Notes: generated by a model not told the origin, from the letters alone. A DNA stretch of 45,809 bases from Gammaproteobacteria bacterium (GCA_022712915.1 JAFLJQ010000219.1:1-45809), one strand, 5' to 3'. Numbered from the stretch's first letter, positions 25,212 to 34,480 are shown. Numbers and translations are program-made.

Positions 25212-27014
25212 ATGTCGATTAACCGCCGTGAGTTTATGCAATTAATGGGTGTGGCTGCCGCATCCGGTATGTTACCCGGCTGTGACAACAAGAATGGTAA
25301 GGGTAAAGTGTCGGCCAAGAGTCCTGGTAAAATATATGACATTCCTAAGTTCGGTAATGTTGGTTTAATGCATATGACCGATTGCCATGCTCAGCTCAAT
25401 CCGATCTATTTCCGTGAGCCCAATGTGAATTTGGGCATCGGCGATGCTTATGGTAAAGCCCCTCATATTGTAGGAGATAAATTGCTGGAGCACTTCGGTG
25501 TGACGAAAAACAGTATCGAAGCCCATGCCTTTAGTTATATTGAATTTACTGAAGCGGCCAAAACGTATGGCAAGGTGGGTGGTTTTGCCCACATGCAAAC
25601 TTTGGTGAAAAAACTGCGCGGTGATCACGGCTCTGACAAGACTCTGTTACTTGATGGTGGTGATACCTGGCAAGGTTCAGGTACGGCCTACTGGACTCGT
25701 GGTAAAGACATGGTTGGTGCCAGTAATAAACTGGGTGTTGATGTCATGACCGGTCATTGGGAGTTCACCTATCTTGATGAAGAAGTTATTTCCAACGTCA
25801 AGGACTTCAATGGTGACTTTATTTGCCAGAATGTTTTTGTTAAAGATGATGCGGCATTTGATTACCGTTTTGCTGAATTTGAGGGCTTCAATGAAAGCAC
25901 TCAGCGAGCTTTTAAGCCCTATACGATTAAGAAACTGGGTGATGTACGCGTTGCGATCATCGGCCAGGCCTTCCCCTATACGCCGATTGCTAACCCTTCT
26001 CGCTTTATCCCGGATTGGACTTTTGGTATCCGTGACAGCGATATGCAGAAAATTATTGATCAGGTGCGTGAAACAGAAAAACCCGATGTTGTTGTTGTAC
26101 TTTCACACAATGGTATGGATGTGGATCTAAAAATGGCCTCTCGCATCAGTGGTGTTGATGCCATCTTTGGCGGACACACCCATGATGGTGTGCCTGCACC
26201 GGTGGTTGTTAAAAATAAAGGTGGACAGACTTTGGTGACCAATGCCGGATCCAATGGCAAGTACCTTGGTTTTATGCAATTTGATGTTCGTAATGGCAAG
26301 GTACAGGATTGGCGTTATACCTTGATGCCTGTTTTCTCCAATCTGCTGGAGGCCGATAAGGAAATGAGCAGTTACATCGAGGATGTGCGCAAGCCTTACC
26401 TTAAGACGCTGTCAGAAGAGTTGGCCGTGGCTGAAGGCCTGCTATATCGTCGTGGTAATTTTAATGGCACTTTCGATCAGATCATTTGTGATGCTTTGCG
26501 GGAAGTGGGTGGTGCGCAGATCGCACTGTCGCCCGGATTTCGTTGGGGGACATCTATCCTGCCAGGTCAAACTATTACTATGGATAATGTGATGGATCAA
26601 ACTTGTATCACTTATCCAGAAACCTATCTCCGTGAAATGACCGGGCAGACTATTAAAGACATTCTTGAAGACGTCGCCGATAATCTGTTGAATGTGGATC
26701 CGTATTATCAGCAGGGAGGGGACATGGTGCGAGTAGGAGGAATGAATTACACCATTGATATTAAAGGTAAGTCGATGCATCGTATTAGCAATATGACGCT
26801 TGATGATGGCTCAAAGATTGATGCAAACAAGATTTACACTGTTGCGGGTTGGGCCACAGTGGGTTCCAAGGCACCAGGGAAACCTATTTGGGAAGTGGTT
26901 GCCGAGTATTTACGTAATGAGAAAATTGCCAAGATCAAAAAAATGAATACGCCCACGATCAAGGGAGCCAAAGGCAACCCGGGTATCGCAGAGTATATGG
27001 GTGAGTTGAATTAA
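25212..27014 (+). CDS. soxB: thiosulfohydrolase SoxB
   Basis: 600 residues. Tat signal INRREFMQLMGVAAASGML; AGGAG ahead of ATG. The metallophosphatase-like domain shows HMTDCHAQLNP (Asp57/His59), LLDGGDTWQGSGTAYWTRG, MTGHWEFTY, VVLSHNGMD and IFGGHTHDGV, binding a di-manganese site. GHWEFTY with GGDTWQGSG distinguishes SoxB from ordinary 5'-nucleotidases. In the Sox pathway it releases sulfate from sulfonated SoxY. No soxYZ, soxXA or soxCD lies in this window; soxB stands alone behind msrPQ with its own terminator, as in several gammaproteobacterial sulfur oxidisers where sox genes are dispersed. Confidence 0.95.
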   Translation: MSINRREFMQLMGVAAASGMLPGCDNKNGKGKVSAKSPGKIYDIPKFGNVGLMHMTDCHAQLNPIYFREPNVNLGIGDAYGKAPHIVGDKLLEHFGVTKNSIEAHAFSYIEFTEAAKTYGKVGGFAHMQTLVKKLRGDHGSDKTLLLDGGDTWQGSGTAYWTRGKDMVGASNKLGVDVMTGHWEFTYLDEEVISNVKDFNGDFICQNVFVKDDAAFDYRFAEFEGFNESTQRAFKPYTIKKLGDVRVAIIGQAFPYTPIANPSRFIPDWTFGIRDSDMQKIIDQVRETEKPDVVVVLSHNGMDVDLKMASRISGVDAIFGGHTHDGVPAPVVVKNKGGQTLVTNAGSNGKYLGFMQFDVRNGKVQDWRYTLMPVFSNLLEADKEMSSYIEDVRKPYLKTLSEELAVAEGLLYRRGNFNGTFDQIICDALREVGGAQIALSPGFRWGTSILPGQTITMDNVMDQTCITYPETYLREMTGQTIKDILEDVADNLLNVDPYYQQGGDMVRVGGMNYTIDIKGKSMHRISNMTLDDGSKIDANKIYTVAGWATVGSKAPGKPIWEVVAEYLRNEKIAKIKKMNTPTIKGAKGNPGIAEYMGELN

Positions 27015-27034
27015 ACATTAGGCCGTTAAAAAGA

Positions 27035-27061
27035 AAAAGGCAGGCATGGCCTGTCTTTTTT
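27035..27061. terminator. bidirectional terminator between soxB and hemH
   Basis: AAAAAGGCAGGC-ATG-GCCTGTCTTTTT forms a near-perfect 12-bp stem with A and T tracts on both sides, suited to both convergent genes. Confidence 0.85.
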
Positions 27062-27072
27062 ATGCATGAGGT

Positions 27073-28194
27073 TTAGTTTTTTGCACCTAGTTTGGTGGCC
27101 CGTTGTTGTTGCTTTTGTAAATCATCTTTATGCTTGAGGGCAAGGATCCTATCGGTTTCCGGCCAGCCTGTGGTGTGTTGCTTAATGATATCGAACAGCA
27201 TGTTGATATGTGCCGTGTCAGCATTGAGTGCAGGAATGTAATCGTACTTATCCCCTCCGGCTTCAATAAATACATTGCGGTTTTCTATCGCGATTTCTTC
27301 CAGTGTTTCCAGACAATCAACAGAAAAACCGGGGCAGATCACCTGTACATTTTTAATACCCTGTTCGCCCCATTGTTGCAGGGTATGATCGGTATAAGGC
27401 TGTAACCATTCTTCACGGCCAAAGCGTGATTGAAAACTGATATGCCATTTATCTGCTTCGAGGCGCAGATTTTCTGCAATCAGACGGGCTGTTGCCTGGC
27501 ATTCACAAAAATAGGGATCACCTTTTAATAAATATTTTTTAGGCAGGCCATGAAACGAGAACAGTAATTTGTCGGCTTGCCCATGTGTTTGCCAGTAAGC
27601 CCGGATGCTATCGGCTACGGCATGGATATAGGCGGGATGATCATGATAATGGTTGACTGTGCGTAACTCGGGGATCCAGCGCCATTTTTGCAAGATCTTG
27701 CTGACGGCATCAAAGGTTGTGGCGGTCGTAGTAGCGGAGTATTGCGGGTAGAGTGGCAGTAGCAGAATGCGCCTTGCACCGGCCTGTTTTAAGGTCTGTA
27801 AACCAGCTTCTATGGAAGGTTGTCCATAGCGCATAGCCAGTTCAATTCTGACGGGCCCCGTAAAGCCCTGGCAGGCCTGTTGCAATCCTGCTGCGAGTTG
27901 TTCACTTATATATAAGAGTGGTGATCCGTTATCACTCCAGACGGACTGGTACGATTTGGCGGCCCTGGCCGGGCGGATTCGCAGGATAATGCCGTGCAAA
28001 ACCAGCATCCACCGCCAACGGGGTATTTCCACTACCCTTGGGTCGGAGAGGAACTCTGCCAGATAGCGGCGCACAGCGGCAGGCGTCGGCGCATCAGGGG
28101 TGCCAAGGTTGGTGATCAGTATGCCAGTACAGGCTTGATTACCATGCTCAAAGTTGGTGTTGCCTTCAAATTTTATCATGTTGACTATTATCAA
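27073..28194 (-). CDS. hemH: ferrochelatase
   Basis: 373 residues. GILITNLGTPDAPTPAAVRRY opens the chelatase domain; LLFSFHGLPKKYLLKGDPYF carries the catalytic His; WLQPYTDHTLQQWGEQG and VICPGFSVDCLETLEEIAIE complete the signature. It inserts Fe2+ into protoporphyrin IX. The C-terminus has an extra roughly 40 residues compared with the shortest bacterial enzymes. Monocistronic; Met6 is a possible alternative start. Confidence 0.95.
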   Translation of the reverse strand: MIIVNMIKFEGNTNFEHGNQACTGILITNLGTPDAPTPAAVRRYLAEFLSDPRVVEIPRWRWMLVLHGIILRIRPARAAKSYQSVWSDNGSPLLYISEQLAAGLQQACQGFTGPVRIELAMRYGQPSIEAGLQTLKQAGARRILLLPLYPQYSATTTATTFDAVSKILQKWRWIPELRTVNHYHDHPAYIHAVADSIRAYWQTHGQADKLLFSFHGLPKKYLLKGDPYFCECQATARLIAENLRLEADKWHISFQSRFGREEWLQPYTDHTLQQWGEQGIKNVQVICPGFSVDCLETLEEIAIENRNVFIEAGGDKYDYIPALNADTAHINMLFDIIKQHTTGWPETDRILALKHKDDLQKQQQRATKLGAKN

Positions 28195-28693
28195 TGTTTG
28201 GGGTCTTGAATATCAAGGTGGGGACGTCAATCAGTGTGTTATATCTTAAAGAATCATCGACACCAATGCATATCAATCATCGTGGTATCTTTCGTTTGGT
28301 GCTCAGGGCTGAACCCATATTGCCGGTTAGACAATAAGGTCGGGGCAAAATTAAAGCGATGCTGTTGATAGGTCACAGAAAAGGGGTGTTCTGGATCATG
28401 GTAAGATTGTGCCTGGTTCAAGGTTATGGGCCTGTTCAGGATGAAAGTGGATTTGGTTCGATGCTTGTTTCTGACAATATGCCCTCTGTCCTTCATATCA
28501 GTAATACTCTGGCGGTTTCGATCATTGTTCATTTTATGGTCTTATTTTAAATCATTTTCTTGGAGCTGAAGACTCGCACTTTACAAAGTATTTTATATTT
28601 AGCTGTGATTGCATTCACAATGATTATATTCACAACTGGTTATGCTTGGCGCCCTCGTTTGTGTTAATCAACTATTTATAATGGGAGAAGTAT
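28195..28693. other. 499-base intergenic region, no supported gene
   Basis: Reading frames on both strands (28254–28532 minus, 28359–28550 plus) lack ribosome-binding sites and any recognisable family, and overlap each other. The one clear signal is the CRP-like site at 28604–28619. Confidence 0.5.
28604..28619 (+). promoter_or_regulatory. perfect CRP/Vfr-type palindrome TGTGA-TTGCAT-TCACA
   Basis: The sequence matches the CRP consensus TGTGA-N6-TCACA exactly, with a further TCACA half-site 16 bases downstream. Its centre is about 82 bases before the DUF2914 start codon, a workable activator position. Confidence 0.55.
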
Positions 28694-29266
28694 ATGAAAT
28701 TACGATATGGATTACTGGTAACACTTTGTGCAATGCCCCTCTCCGTGTATGCAGAACAATCGGCTACCGCAATTAATGAAATACCGGAGGCCGCTGTGCA
28801 AGCTTCTGAGCCTGAAATAGTGACAGAACAGAGAATTGAACAGAAAGCAGATAATATGGTCGAACAGGCTGGTTTTTCAACCGGTAGCGTAGTGCGTTCG
28901 GCGATTACCTCGTCGGTTGAAAACCGTGAACCCACGGATAATCTCAATGTGGCCAACACTGAATTAAATCAATTGTACTTTTTTACTGAACTGCGAGACA
29001 TGTCTGGACAGACGGCCAAACATCGTTGGGAACATGAAGGTAAGCTCATGGCCGAAGTGGAATTTAATGTTAAAGGGCCACGCTGGCGTGTATGGTCCAG
29101 CAAGAGCTTTGTCCCTGACTTGATTGGTGACTGGAAGGTTTCCGTTATCAATGGTGCGGGTGATGTGATTTCAGAAAAGATTTTTATTTATGAAACTGCT
29201 GCGGCGAAGCAGGCGGCTGAACCGGAAGCCCCTGCTATGCCGACAGGTTTTTCAGAACAACACTAA
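28694..29266 (+). CDS. secreted DUF2914 domain protein
   Basis: 190 residues. Signal peptide (cleavage after VYA, about residue 20), a low-complexity acidic linker to about residue 90, then DUF2914: LYFFTELRDMSGQTAKHRWE, AEVEFNVKGPRWRVWSSKSF, LIGDWKVSVINGAGDVISEK. The domain is a small periplasmic beta fold of unknown function, often fused to other envelope domains; here it is alone. GGGAGAAG precedes the ATG. Confidence 0.82.
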   Translation: MKLRYGLLVTLCAMPLSVYAEQSATAINEIPEAAVQASEPEIVTEQRIEQKADNMVEQAGFSTGSVVRSAITSSVENREPTDNLNVANTELNQLYFFTELRDMSGQTAKHRWEHEGKLMAEVEFNVKGPRWRVWSSKSFVPDLIGDWKVSVINGAGDVISEKIFIYETAAAKQAAEPEAPAMPTGFSEQH

Positions 29267-29342
29267 ATTAGTTATCACGCAGACTGCTTTTGTACACACC
29301 TCCCTGTACCCGTGTATTCGTATATAGTCAGTGTACATATTA

Positions 29343-29379
29343 CGAAGACGCGAAGTAAAATAATTCCTTCGCGTCTTCG
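29343..29379. terminator. bidirectional hairpin between the DUF2914 gene and yceI
   Basis: CGAAGACGCGAAG and CTTCGCGTCTTCG form a perfect 13-bp stem around an 11-base AT loop, in the convergent gap, flanked by A/T-rich sequence. Confidence 0.75.
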
Positions 29380-29416
29380 AATTTATGATGTTTGGCAGAG
29401 AATACCGTCAAACTGA

Positions 29417-29998
29417 TTATTTTTTGCGTATACCTTCAATAGATAAAAACATCTCCACTGTGCGAGAAGCGGGGCCTAGGTCGTAATTAATACCAAAGTC
29501 CTTGAGTGTCAGTGTAGTGCTGCCTTCGAAACCACGGCGATAGCCTCCCCAGGGATCGGTTCCATGACCGATATGTTTTAGATCGATGGTAATGGGTTTG
29601 GTGACGCCGTGCAGGGTTAGCTTACCATTAAGGGCGATTTTACCATTGCTTTTTTCATTAAATGATGTGCTAACAAATTTGGCTGTTGGATACTTTTTAA
29701 CATGCAGAAAATCATCACTACGCAGATGTTTATCGCGTTCGGCATGGTTGCTATCGATACTACGGGCGTCGATATTGACTTCTATTTTTGAGGCTTTTGG
29801 ATTTTTCTCATCATAACTAAATTCGCCGCTGAATTTGTTGAAGCGTCCAAGCAACCAGCTATAGCCTAGATGTTTGATCTTGAATTGGATAAAGGCATGG
29901 GCACCTTTGGTGTCGATCTTATAATCAGCTGCCTGAAGTGGTGCTGCTAGAACGGACATGGCTAGCAGCAGTGTCGTGGTTATAAATGGTTTTTTCAT
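29417..29998 (-). CDS. yceI: YceI-family periplasmic protein
   Basis: 193 residues from the ATG at 29998, with AAGAGGA 8 bases upstream; an in-frame ATG at 30025 adds nine unlikely residues. Signal peptide ending LQA; mature DYKIDTKGAHAFIQFKIKHL, then DARSIDSNHAERDKHLRSDD, FLHVKKYPTAKF and GKLTLHGVTKPI, the lipocalin-like YceI fold that binds isoprenoid chains or related lipids. Transcribed with the cytochrome b561 gene directly upstream, the same pairing as yceJ–yceI of Escherichia coli. Confidence 0.93.
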   Translation of the reverse strand: MKKPFITTTLLLAMSVLAAPLQAADYKIDTKGAHAFIQFKIKHLGYSWLLGRFNKFSGEFSYDEKNPKASKIEVNIDARSIDSNHAERDKHLRSDDFLHVKKYPTAKFVSTSFNEKSNGKIALNGKLTLHGVTKPITIDLKHIGHGTDPWGGYRRGFEGSTTLTLKDFGINYDLGPASRTVEMFLSIEGIRKK

Positions 29999-30027
29999 AT
30001 TATTTTCCTCTTGTTGGTATTTCATGG

Positions 30028-30600
30028 TTACTGACCGAACATGCGCTTCAATGTACGATCTTTGTCAAAAGCATGGTGCTTAATGGCAGCAAGAGTATGC
30101 AGCATAATTAGGCTGATGAATATGACTGCTAGCCACAAGTGTATTACTCCGGCAATGTCTTCTTGTTTGTCGATGCCGTGGATTGTGGCAGGAACAGTGA
30201 ACCAGTTAAATACCTCAATGGCACGGCCATCGGCAGTTGAAATGAGATAACCGACTGTCATTAATATGATGAGTAAAATATAGAGCAGGTTGTGCATTAG
30301 CCTGGCAATGACCTGTTCTGTGGCGGTATGGCTTGATAGGGGGGCAGGTTTTCCTTCAATGCGGCGCCAGGCAAGGCGAAGCAGGGTTAATACAAAAAGC
30401 AGGATGCCGATGCTTTTGTGTAGTTCGGGCCCTTTCTTGTACCAACTATCGTATAAATTCAACTCAACCATCCATAATCCAAGGCCAAACATGCTAAAGA
30501 CAGTCAGTGCTGTTAGCCAGTGAATGAGGATGGAAAGCCCACCCCAGTGGTTTTGTGTAGTGCGCCAGCGCATGATATCCATGTTCTCCATGTTCTCCAT
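30028..30600 (-). CDS. cytochrome b561 family membrane protein (YceJ-like)
   Basis: 190 residues with four membrane helices and paired heme b His ligands: SILIHWLTAL, GPELHKSIGILL, ARLMHNLLYILL and MLHTLAAIKHHAF. It likely shuttles electrons between quinol and a periplasmic acceptor. The N-terminus MENMENMDIM is encoded by tandem ATGGAGAAC units, each containing both a GGAG-like site and an ATG, so the true start (30600, 30591, 30582 or 30573) is ambiguous. It precedes yceI and diverges from a LysR gene. Confidence 0.9.
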   Translation of the reverse strand: MENMENMDIMRWRTTQNHWGGLSILIHWLTALTVFSMFGLGLWMVELNLYDSWYKKGPELHKSIGILLFVLTLLRLAWRRIEGKPAPLSSHTATEQVIARLMHNLLYILLIILMTVGYLISTADGRAIEVFNWFTVPATIHGIDKQEDIAGVIHLWLAVIFISLIMLHTLAAIKHHAFDKDRTLKRMFGQ

Positions 30601-30722
30601 GTTCTCTGTAATTAAAGTATGTTGTTCTTGTTAGGTTGAAATTTTGTGTAGGCCTAGTGTATCGTTGCTATTTCAGGAATAAATAGCATAATAAAGAAAT
30701 TACTGTTCTTGTATGGTGAACA

Positions 30723-31616
30723 ATGGATCGGTTTGAAGAAATGCAAACCTTTGTGCGGGTGGTTAAGACGGGCAGTCTCAGTGCTGCGGCTGAACGTATG
30801 GACATTGCCAAATCAGCCGTCAGTCGACGTCTCTCGGATCTGGAGGCAAGATTGGGTGTGCAATTGTTGACCCGTACTACTCGCCGCCTTAATCTGACTG
30901 AAAATGGTCGTCAATTCTATCAACGCTGCCTGACTATCCTTGCTGATCTAGAGGAAACTGAGCAAACCATCACCTCGGGTGACATCGCCCTGAGTGGTAC
31001 CATGCGCATTGCTGCACCTCTGAGCTTTGGCATCACCCATTTGTCACCGCTCCTCAATGCTTTTCTCCAGTTACATCCGCAGTTAAAGTTGGATCTGGAT
31101 CTGAATGATCGCACCCTGAACTTTATGGAAGAAGATGTGGATCTCGCCATTCGCATCGGCCGACTGACCGACTCCAGTCTGGTGGCTCGTAAACTGGCGG
31201 AGACACCGTTTATCGTCTGCGCCAGTCCGACATATCTGGCCATTTACGGTGAACCAATGCATCCACAAGAACTGGAACAGCATCAAGGACTGAGTTATAG
31301 CTATGCTGAAACCCAGAACTGGTATTTCACCAGAGATGATAAAACAGAGACTACCATTCGTATGAACTATCGCATGCGCGCTAATAATGGCGATGTTTTG
31401 CTCAAGGCCGCTATCGATGGTCTGGGCATTATTATGACGCCCAGCTTCATTGGCAGCGCGGCTGTCAAACAGGGGCAGCTCATCCCCATCCTCACCGATT
31501 ACACTCTGGCAGCAGGCACCATCTATGCCGTTTACCAAAAACAACGTTATCTTCCACAACGCATCCGTGTTCTGATTGATTATCTGGTGGAACAGTTTAA
31601 AGACCATCAATTGTAA
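30723..31616 (+). CDS. LysR-family transcriptional regulator
   Basis: 297 residues. HTH: FVRVVKTGSLSAAAERMDIA then KSAVSRRLSDLEARLGVQLL; effector domain from about residue 90 (GTMRIAAPLSFGITHLSPLL). It belongs to the CrgA/DmlR-like subgroup with MDRFEEMQTF start. Divergent from the cytochrome b561–yceI pair across 122 bases, which are its probable targets. Inducer unknown. Confidence 0.92.
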   Translation: MDRFEEMQTFVRVVKTGSLSAAAERMDIAKSAVSRRLSDLEARLGVQLLTRTTRRLNLTENGRQFYQRCLTILADLEETEQTITSGDIALSGTMRIAAPLSFGITHLSPLLNAFLQLHPQLKLDLDLNDRTLNFMEEDVDLAIRIGRLTDSSLVARKLAETPFIVCASPTYLAIYGEPMHPQELEQHQGLSYSYAETQNWYFTRDDKTETTIRMNYRMRANNGDVLLKAAIDGLGIIMTPSFIGSAAVKQGQLIPILTDYTLAAGTIYAVYQKQRYLPQRIRVLIDYLVEQFKDHQL

Positions 31617-32020
31617 GCGTAAATATAACAAAATCTCATCAGCAAGTTGCCCGGGTACTAAATGTTTTTTGATTTGCAGGGTGCAATTTTATTGCTCAGG
31701 ATGAGTAACTTGAGTTTTCGCAAGAAACAATTTCATCATGAAGGCGCGAAGATATTGTTATTAATGTAGAGAGGACTTATTTGGGGGAAATGTATTTTAT
31801 AGAAGTGCACTAAAATTTGTAATTCATTGTTTGTCATAGATTTGACTATGACTGCAATTTCCAGATCTTATTTTATTCGGACGACGTATTTTATTGGCCT
31901 CAGGCCACATCTCCCACCCTCCAGGCGGCCTGCTATCTCACAGAGTAATGAGAGCATGGCGCCTAGTGTTGCTATCGCGTAACTTTATGCCCCTTGGTGA
32001 AAGTTTTTTTTCACCGTGTC
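31617..32020. other. 404-base intergenic region with a MITE-end relic and a hairpin
   Basis: No gene is supported. TTTATAGAAGTGCAC at 31796–31810 matches the terminal repeat of the MITE at 34525–34653 and is probably a solo end. GGTGAAA-N6-TTTCACC (31996–32015) lies just past the PhoH stop and may end that transcript, though it lacks a T tract. Confidence 0.5.
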
Positions 32021-33427
32021 CTAGAGTGAGTCTGAGGCATAATCGGCCAGACGGGAGCGCTCACCTCGTATTAGTGTGACATGTCCGCTATGTGGCCAAC
32101 TCTTGAAACGATCTACGACATAGGTCAGTCCCGAAGTGGTTTCTGTTAAATAGGGCGTGTCGATTTGTGAGATATTGCCAAGACAAACGACTTTTGTTCC
32201 AGGACCGGCACGGGTGATCAGGGTCTTGAGTTGTTTCGGGGTCATGTTTTGGGCTTCATCGAGGATGAGATAGCGATTTAAAAAAGTTCTGCCGCGCATA
32301 AAGCTCATGGAGCGGACTTTAATTCGCTTGCTTAACAGGTCATTGGTTGCTGCCCGCTCCCAATCTCCACCGTGATTATTTGGACCTAACACTTCCAGAT
32401 TATCTATTAGCGCACCCATCCACGGGGTCATTTTTTCTTCTTCAGTACCGGGCAAAAAACCAATGTCATCACCGACCGGAACCGTGACACGGGTCATAAT
32501 AATTTCCTGATAGCGCTTGTGTTCGAGGGTTTGTTGTAGCCCGGCGGCTAGTGTCAGCAAGGTCTTGCCAGAACCGGCCATGCCAAGCAGGCTGACAAAA
32601 TCAATTTCCGGATCCATTAACAGGTTTAGGGCGTAGTTTTGTTCACGATTGCGGGCGGTAATACCCCAGACCTTATTACTGGGTGAGCTATAGTCACGCA
32701 GGGTTTCGATGATGGCTTCATGATCATTGATGTTTCTGACCACAGCAGAGAAAGCACTTTCATCCTGGCCATGCAGGAATTGGTTGGGAGCCCAGTTTTC
32801 GACATCGGGCCCGGTAATGCGATAAAAGGTTCGGCCTTCCTCGATCCAGGAGTCCATCTGCTTTCCGTGATTGTCCCAGAAACCCTCTTCGAGTTCAGAA
32901 TGCCCCTTGAACAACAAGTCGGTATCATCTAGTACCTTATCACTGTGATAGTCTTCCGCCGCAATACCCAGAGCCGTAGCTTTAATACGCAGATTGATAT
33001 CCTTGGAGACCATAACGATCTTGCTATCAGGCAGCTTGCCTTGCAGTGCCACGGCAGTGCCAAGGATATTATTGTCGGCTTTATTGCCTGGCAGATATTC
33101 AGGCAGATCTTGTGAAAAGGTTCGCGTCTGGAAAAATAGGCGGCCATAATGTTCTTCATTACTGAGACCGCTTAGTTTTAGTGGAATACCTTTTTCGATT
33201 TCATCGACCTTTGCATCGCTCACTAGTTCATCCAGAAAACGGCTGGCCTGACGAGCATTGCGTGCTACTTCGGAACGACCGGATTTATTATTATCCAGTT
33301 CTTCCAACACCATCATTGGGAGAAATATGTCGTGCTCCTGAAAGCGAAAGAGGGCAGAGGGGTCGTGAATCAAGACATTGGTATCGAGTATAAATAGTCG
33401 TCGGCTGGTGATCTGTTTTGTATTCAT
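32021..33427 (-). CDS. PIN–PhoH family ATPase/ribonuclease (PhoH2)
   Basis: 468 residues. The N-terminal PIN nuclease domain starts RLFILDTNVLIHDPSALFRF with acidic residues ILDTN, LEELD and later MVSKDINLR. The C-terminal PhoH ATPase has Walker A LLGMAGSGKTLL (about residue 282) and Walker B YLILDEAQNM. PhoH2 proteins unwind and cleave RNA. Single gene or first of a run with bcp–gcvR, all on the minus strand; 18 bases separate it from bcp. Confidence 0.92.
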   Translation of the reverse strand: MNTKQITSRRLFILDTNVLIHDPSALFRFQEHDIFLPMMVLEELDNNKSGRSEVARNARQASRFLDELVSDAKVDEIEKGIPLKLSGLSNEEHYGRLFFQTRTFSQDLPEYLPGNKADNNILGTAVALQGKLPDSKIVMVSKDINLRIKATALGIAAEDYHSDKVLDDTDLLFKGHSELEEGFWDNHGKQMDSWIEEGRTFYRITGPDVENWAPNQFLHGQDESAFSAVVRNINDHEAIIETLRDYSSPSNKVWGITARNREQNYALNLLMDPEIDFVSLLGMAGSGKTLLTLAAGLQQTLEHKRYQEIIMTRVTVPVGDDIGFLPGTEEEKMTPWMGALIDNLEVLGPNNHGGDWERAATNDLLSKRIKVRSMSFMRGRTFLNRYLILDEAQNMTPKQLKTLITRAGPGTKVVCLGNISQIDTPYLTETTSGLTYVVDRFKSWPHSGHVTLIRGERSRLADYASDSL

Positions 33428-33445
33428 AAGTCAGAGTACTCTCGC

Positions 33446-33928
33446 CTATTGTTTATTATTATTCAGCGCATTGACAGCATTCAGAACTTCATCTACATGG
33501 CCATCAACTTTTACCTTGCGCCACTCATTACGCAATATACCTTTGTCATCTATCAAAAAAGTGCTACGTTCAATACCTCGTCCCTGTTTACCGTACATAT
33601 TTTTTATCTTGATGACATCGAACAGCTTACAAAGTGTTTCTTCACTATCTGATAATAGCTCAAATTTGAAAGCTTGTTGGGATTTGAAATTTTCATGTGA
33701 TTTCAGGCTATCGCGTGACACTCCCAGAATGATGGTGTTTTGTTGCTCAAATTTTGCCTGGGCATCACGGAAATCCTGAGCTTCCTGTGTGCAACCTGAT
33801 GTATTGTCTTTGGGATAAAAATAGATAACAACATTGGCGTCTTTTAGTTTGCTAAGTGAAATGGTTTGTCCACCCGTTGCCGGTAATGAAAAATTGGGGA
33901 CTTTTTTATTTATATTTACATCAGTCAT
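33446..33928 (-). CDS. bcp: thioredoxin-dependent peroxiredoxin Bcp
   Basis: 160 residues. The AhpC/TSA fold with YFYPKDNTSGCTQEAQDF places the peroxidatic Cys at 46. The resolving Cys found five residues later in E. coli Bcp is absent (Gln), so this is the 1-Cys or distal-Cys variety; a later Cys (TLCKLFD) is a candidate. It reduces peroxides, including lipid peroxides. Sits directly after gcvR, the conserved gammaproteobacterial order. Confidence 0.94.
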   Translation of the reverse strand: MTDVNINKKVPNFSLPATGGQTISLSKLKDANVVIYFYPKDNTSGCTQEAQDFRDAQAKFEQQNTIILGVSRDSLKSHENFKSQQAFKFELLSDSEETLCKLFDVIKIKNMYGKQGRGIERSTFLIDDKGILRNEWRKVKVDGHVDEVLNAVNALNNNKQ

Positions 33929-33949
33929 GATTTTCTCCTATTACTTTTA

Positions 33950-34480
33950 TTAGACTTTGTATGGTTCGAGTACTGCGTCCAGATTTAATTGCTCACAAAA
34001 GTCGATAAACTCATCGCGTAATGAGGCGATATGGGTCTTGGCCGGGATTTCAATTGTCATGTTGAGTGTAAATATGGGTGTGCCGGTATGGGCCGCGGCC
34101 TGTGCATGAGTCGTCATATCATAGACATTGATCGTTCGTGTTGAAAAAAATTCGGCTAGTTGGCAGACAATACCAGGGTGGTCAATGGATATGACTTCGA
34201 TGCTGTAGGGTATTTTGTTTTTCTCGTTTTTGCGACCGTTGGTGCGTTTGGTGACAATGGTCAGCCCGGTAGAGTCCTGTAGTTTTTCCAGGGTGTTTTC
34301 CAGTTTGACTAGTTTGTCCCAGTTGCCGGAGATTTGCATGAGTATGGCAAATTCACCACCCAATACGCTCATGCGGCTGTCTTCGATATTACAATCACTA
34401 TCTTTAATGATATGACTGAGTTTGGTGATGAGACCGGGTTGGTCTGTTCCGAGGGCGGTAAGGACTAGGGTGCTATTCAT
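33950..34480 (-). CDS. gcvR: glycine cleavage system transcriptional repressor GcvR
   Basis: 176 residues made of two ACT domains: LVLTALGTDQPGLITKLSHI near the start and YSIEVISIDHPGIVCQLAEF from about residue 91. GcvR binds GcvA and glycine to prevent activation of gcvTHP. It has no DNA-binding domain. Location divergent from dapA and upstream of bcp matches the E. coli arrangement. Confidence 0.92.
   Translation of the reverse strand: MNSTLVLTALGTDQPGLITKLSHIIKDSDCNIEDSRMSVLGGEFAILMQISGNWDKLVKLENTLEKLQDSTGLTIVTKRTNGRKNEKNKIPYSIEVISIDHPGIVCQLAEFFSTRTINVYDMTTHAQAAAHTGTPIFTLNMTIEIPAKTHIASLRDEFIDFCEQLNLDAVLEPYKV

Noticed and set aside
23307-27014. A complete Sox thiosulfate-oxidation cluster
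   Set aside because: Only soxB is present; neighbouring msrPQ are methionine sulfoxide repair genes, not soxCD, despite MsrP's molybdopterin fold.
28254-28532. 92-codon minus-strand frame before the DUF2914 gene
   Set aside because: No ribosome-binding site, no family resemblance, and it overlaps a comparable frame on the other strand.
31894-32079. 61-codon plus-strand frame overlapping the PhoH 3' end
   Set aside because: Partly antisense to PhoH, with no ribosome-binding site or recognisable domain.
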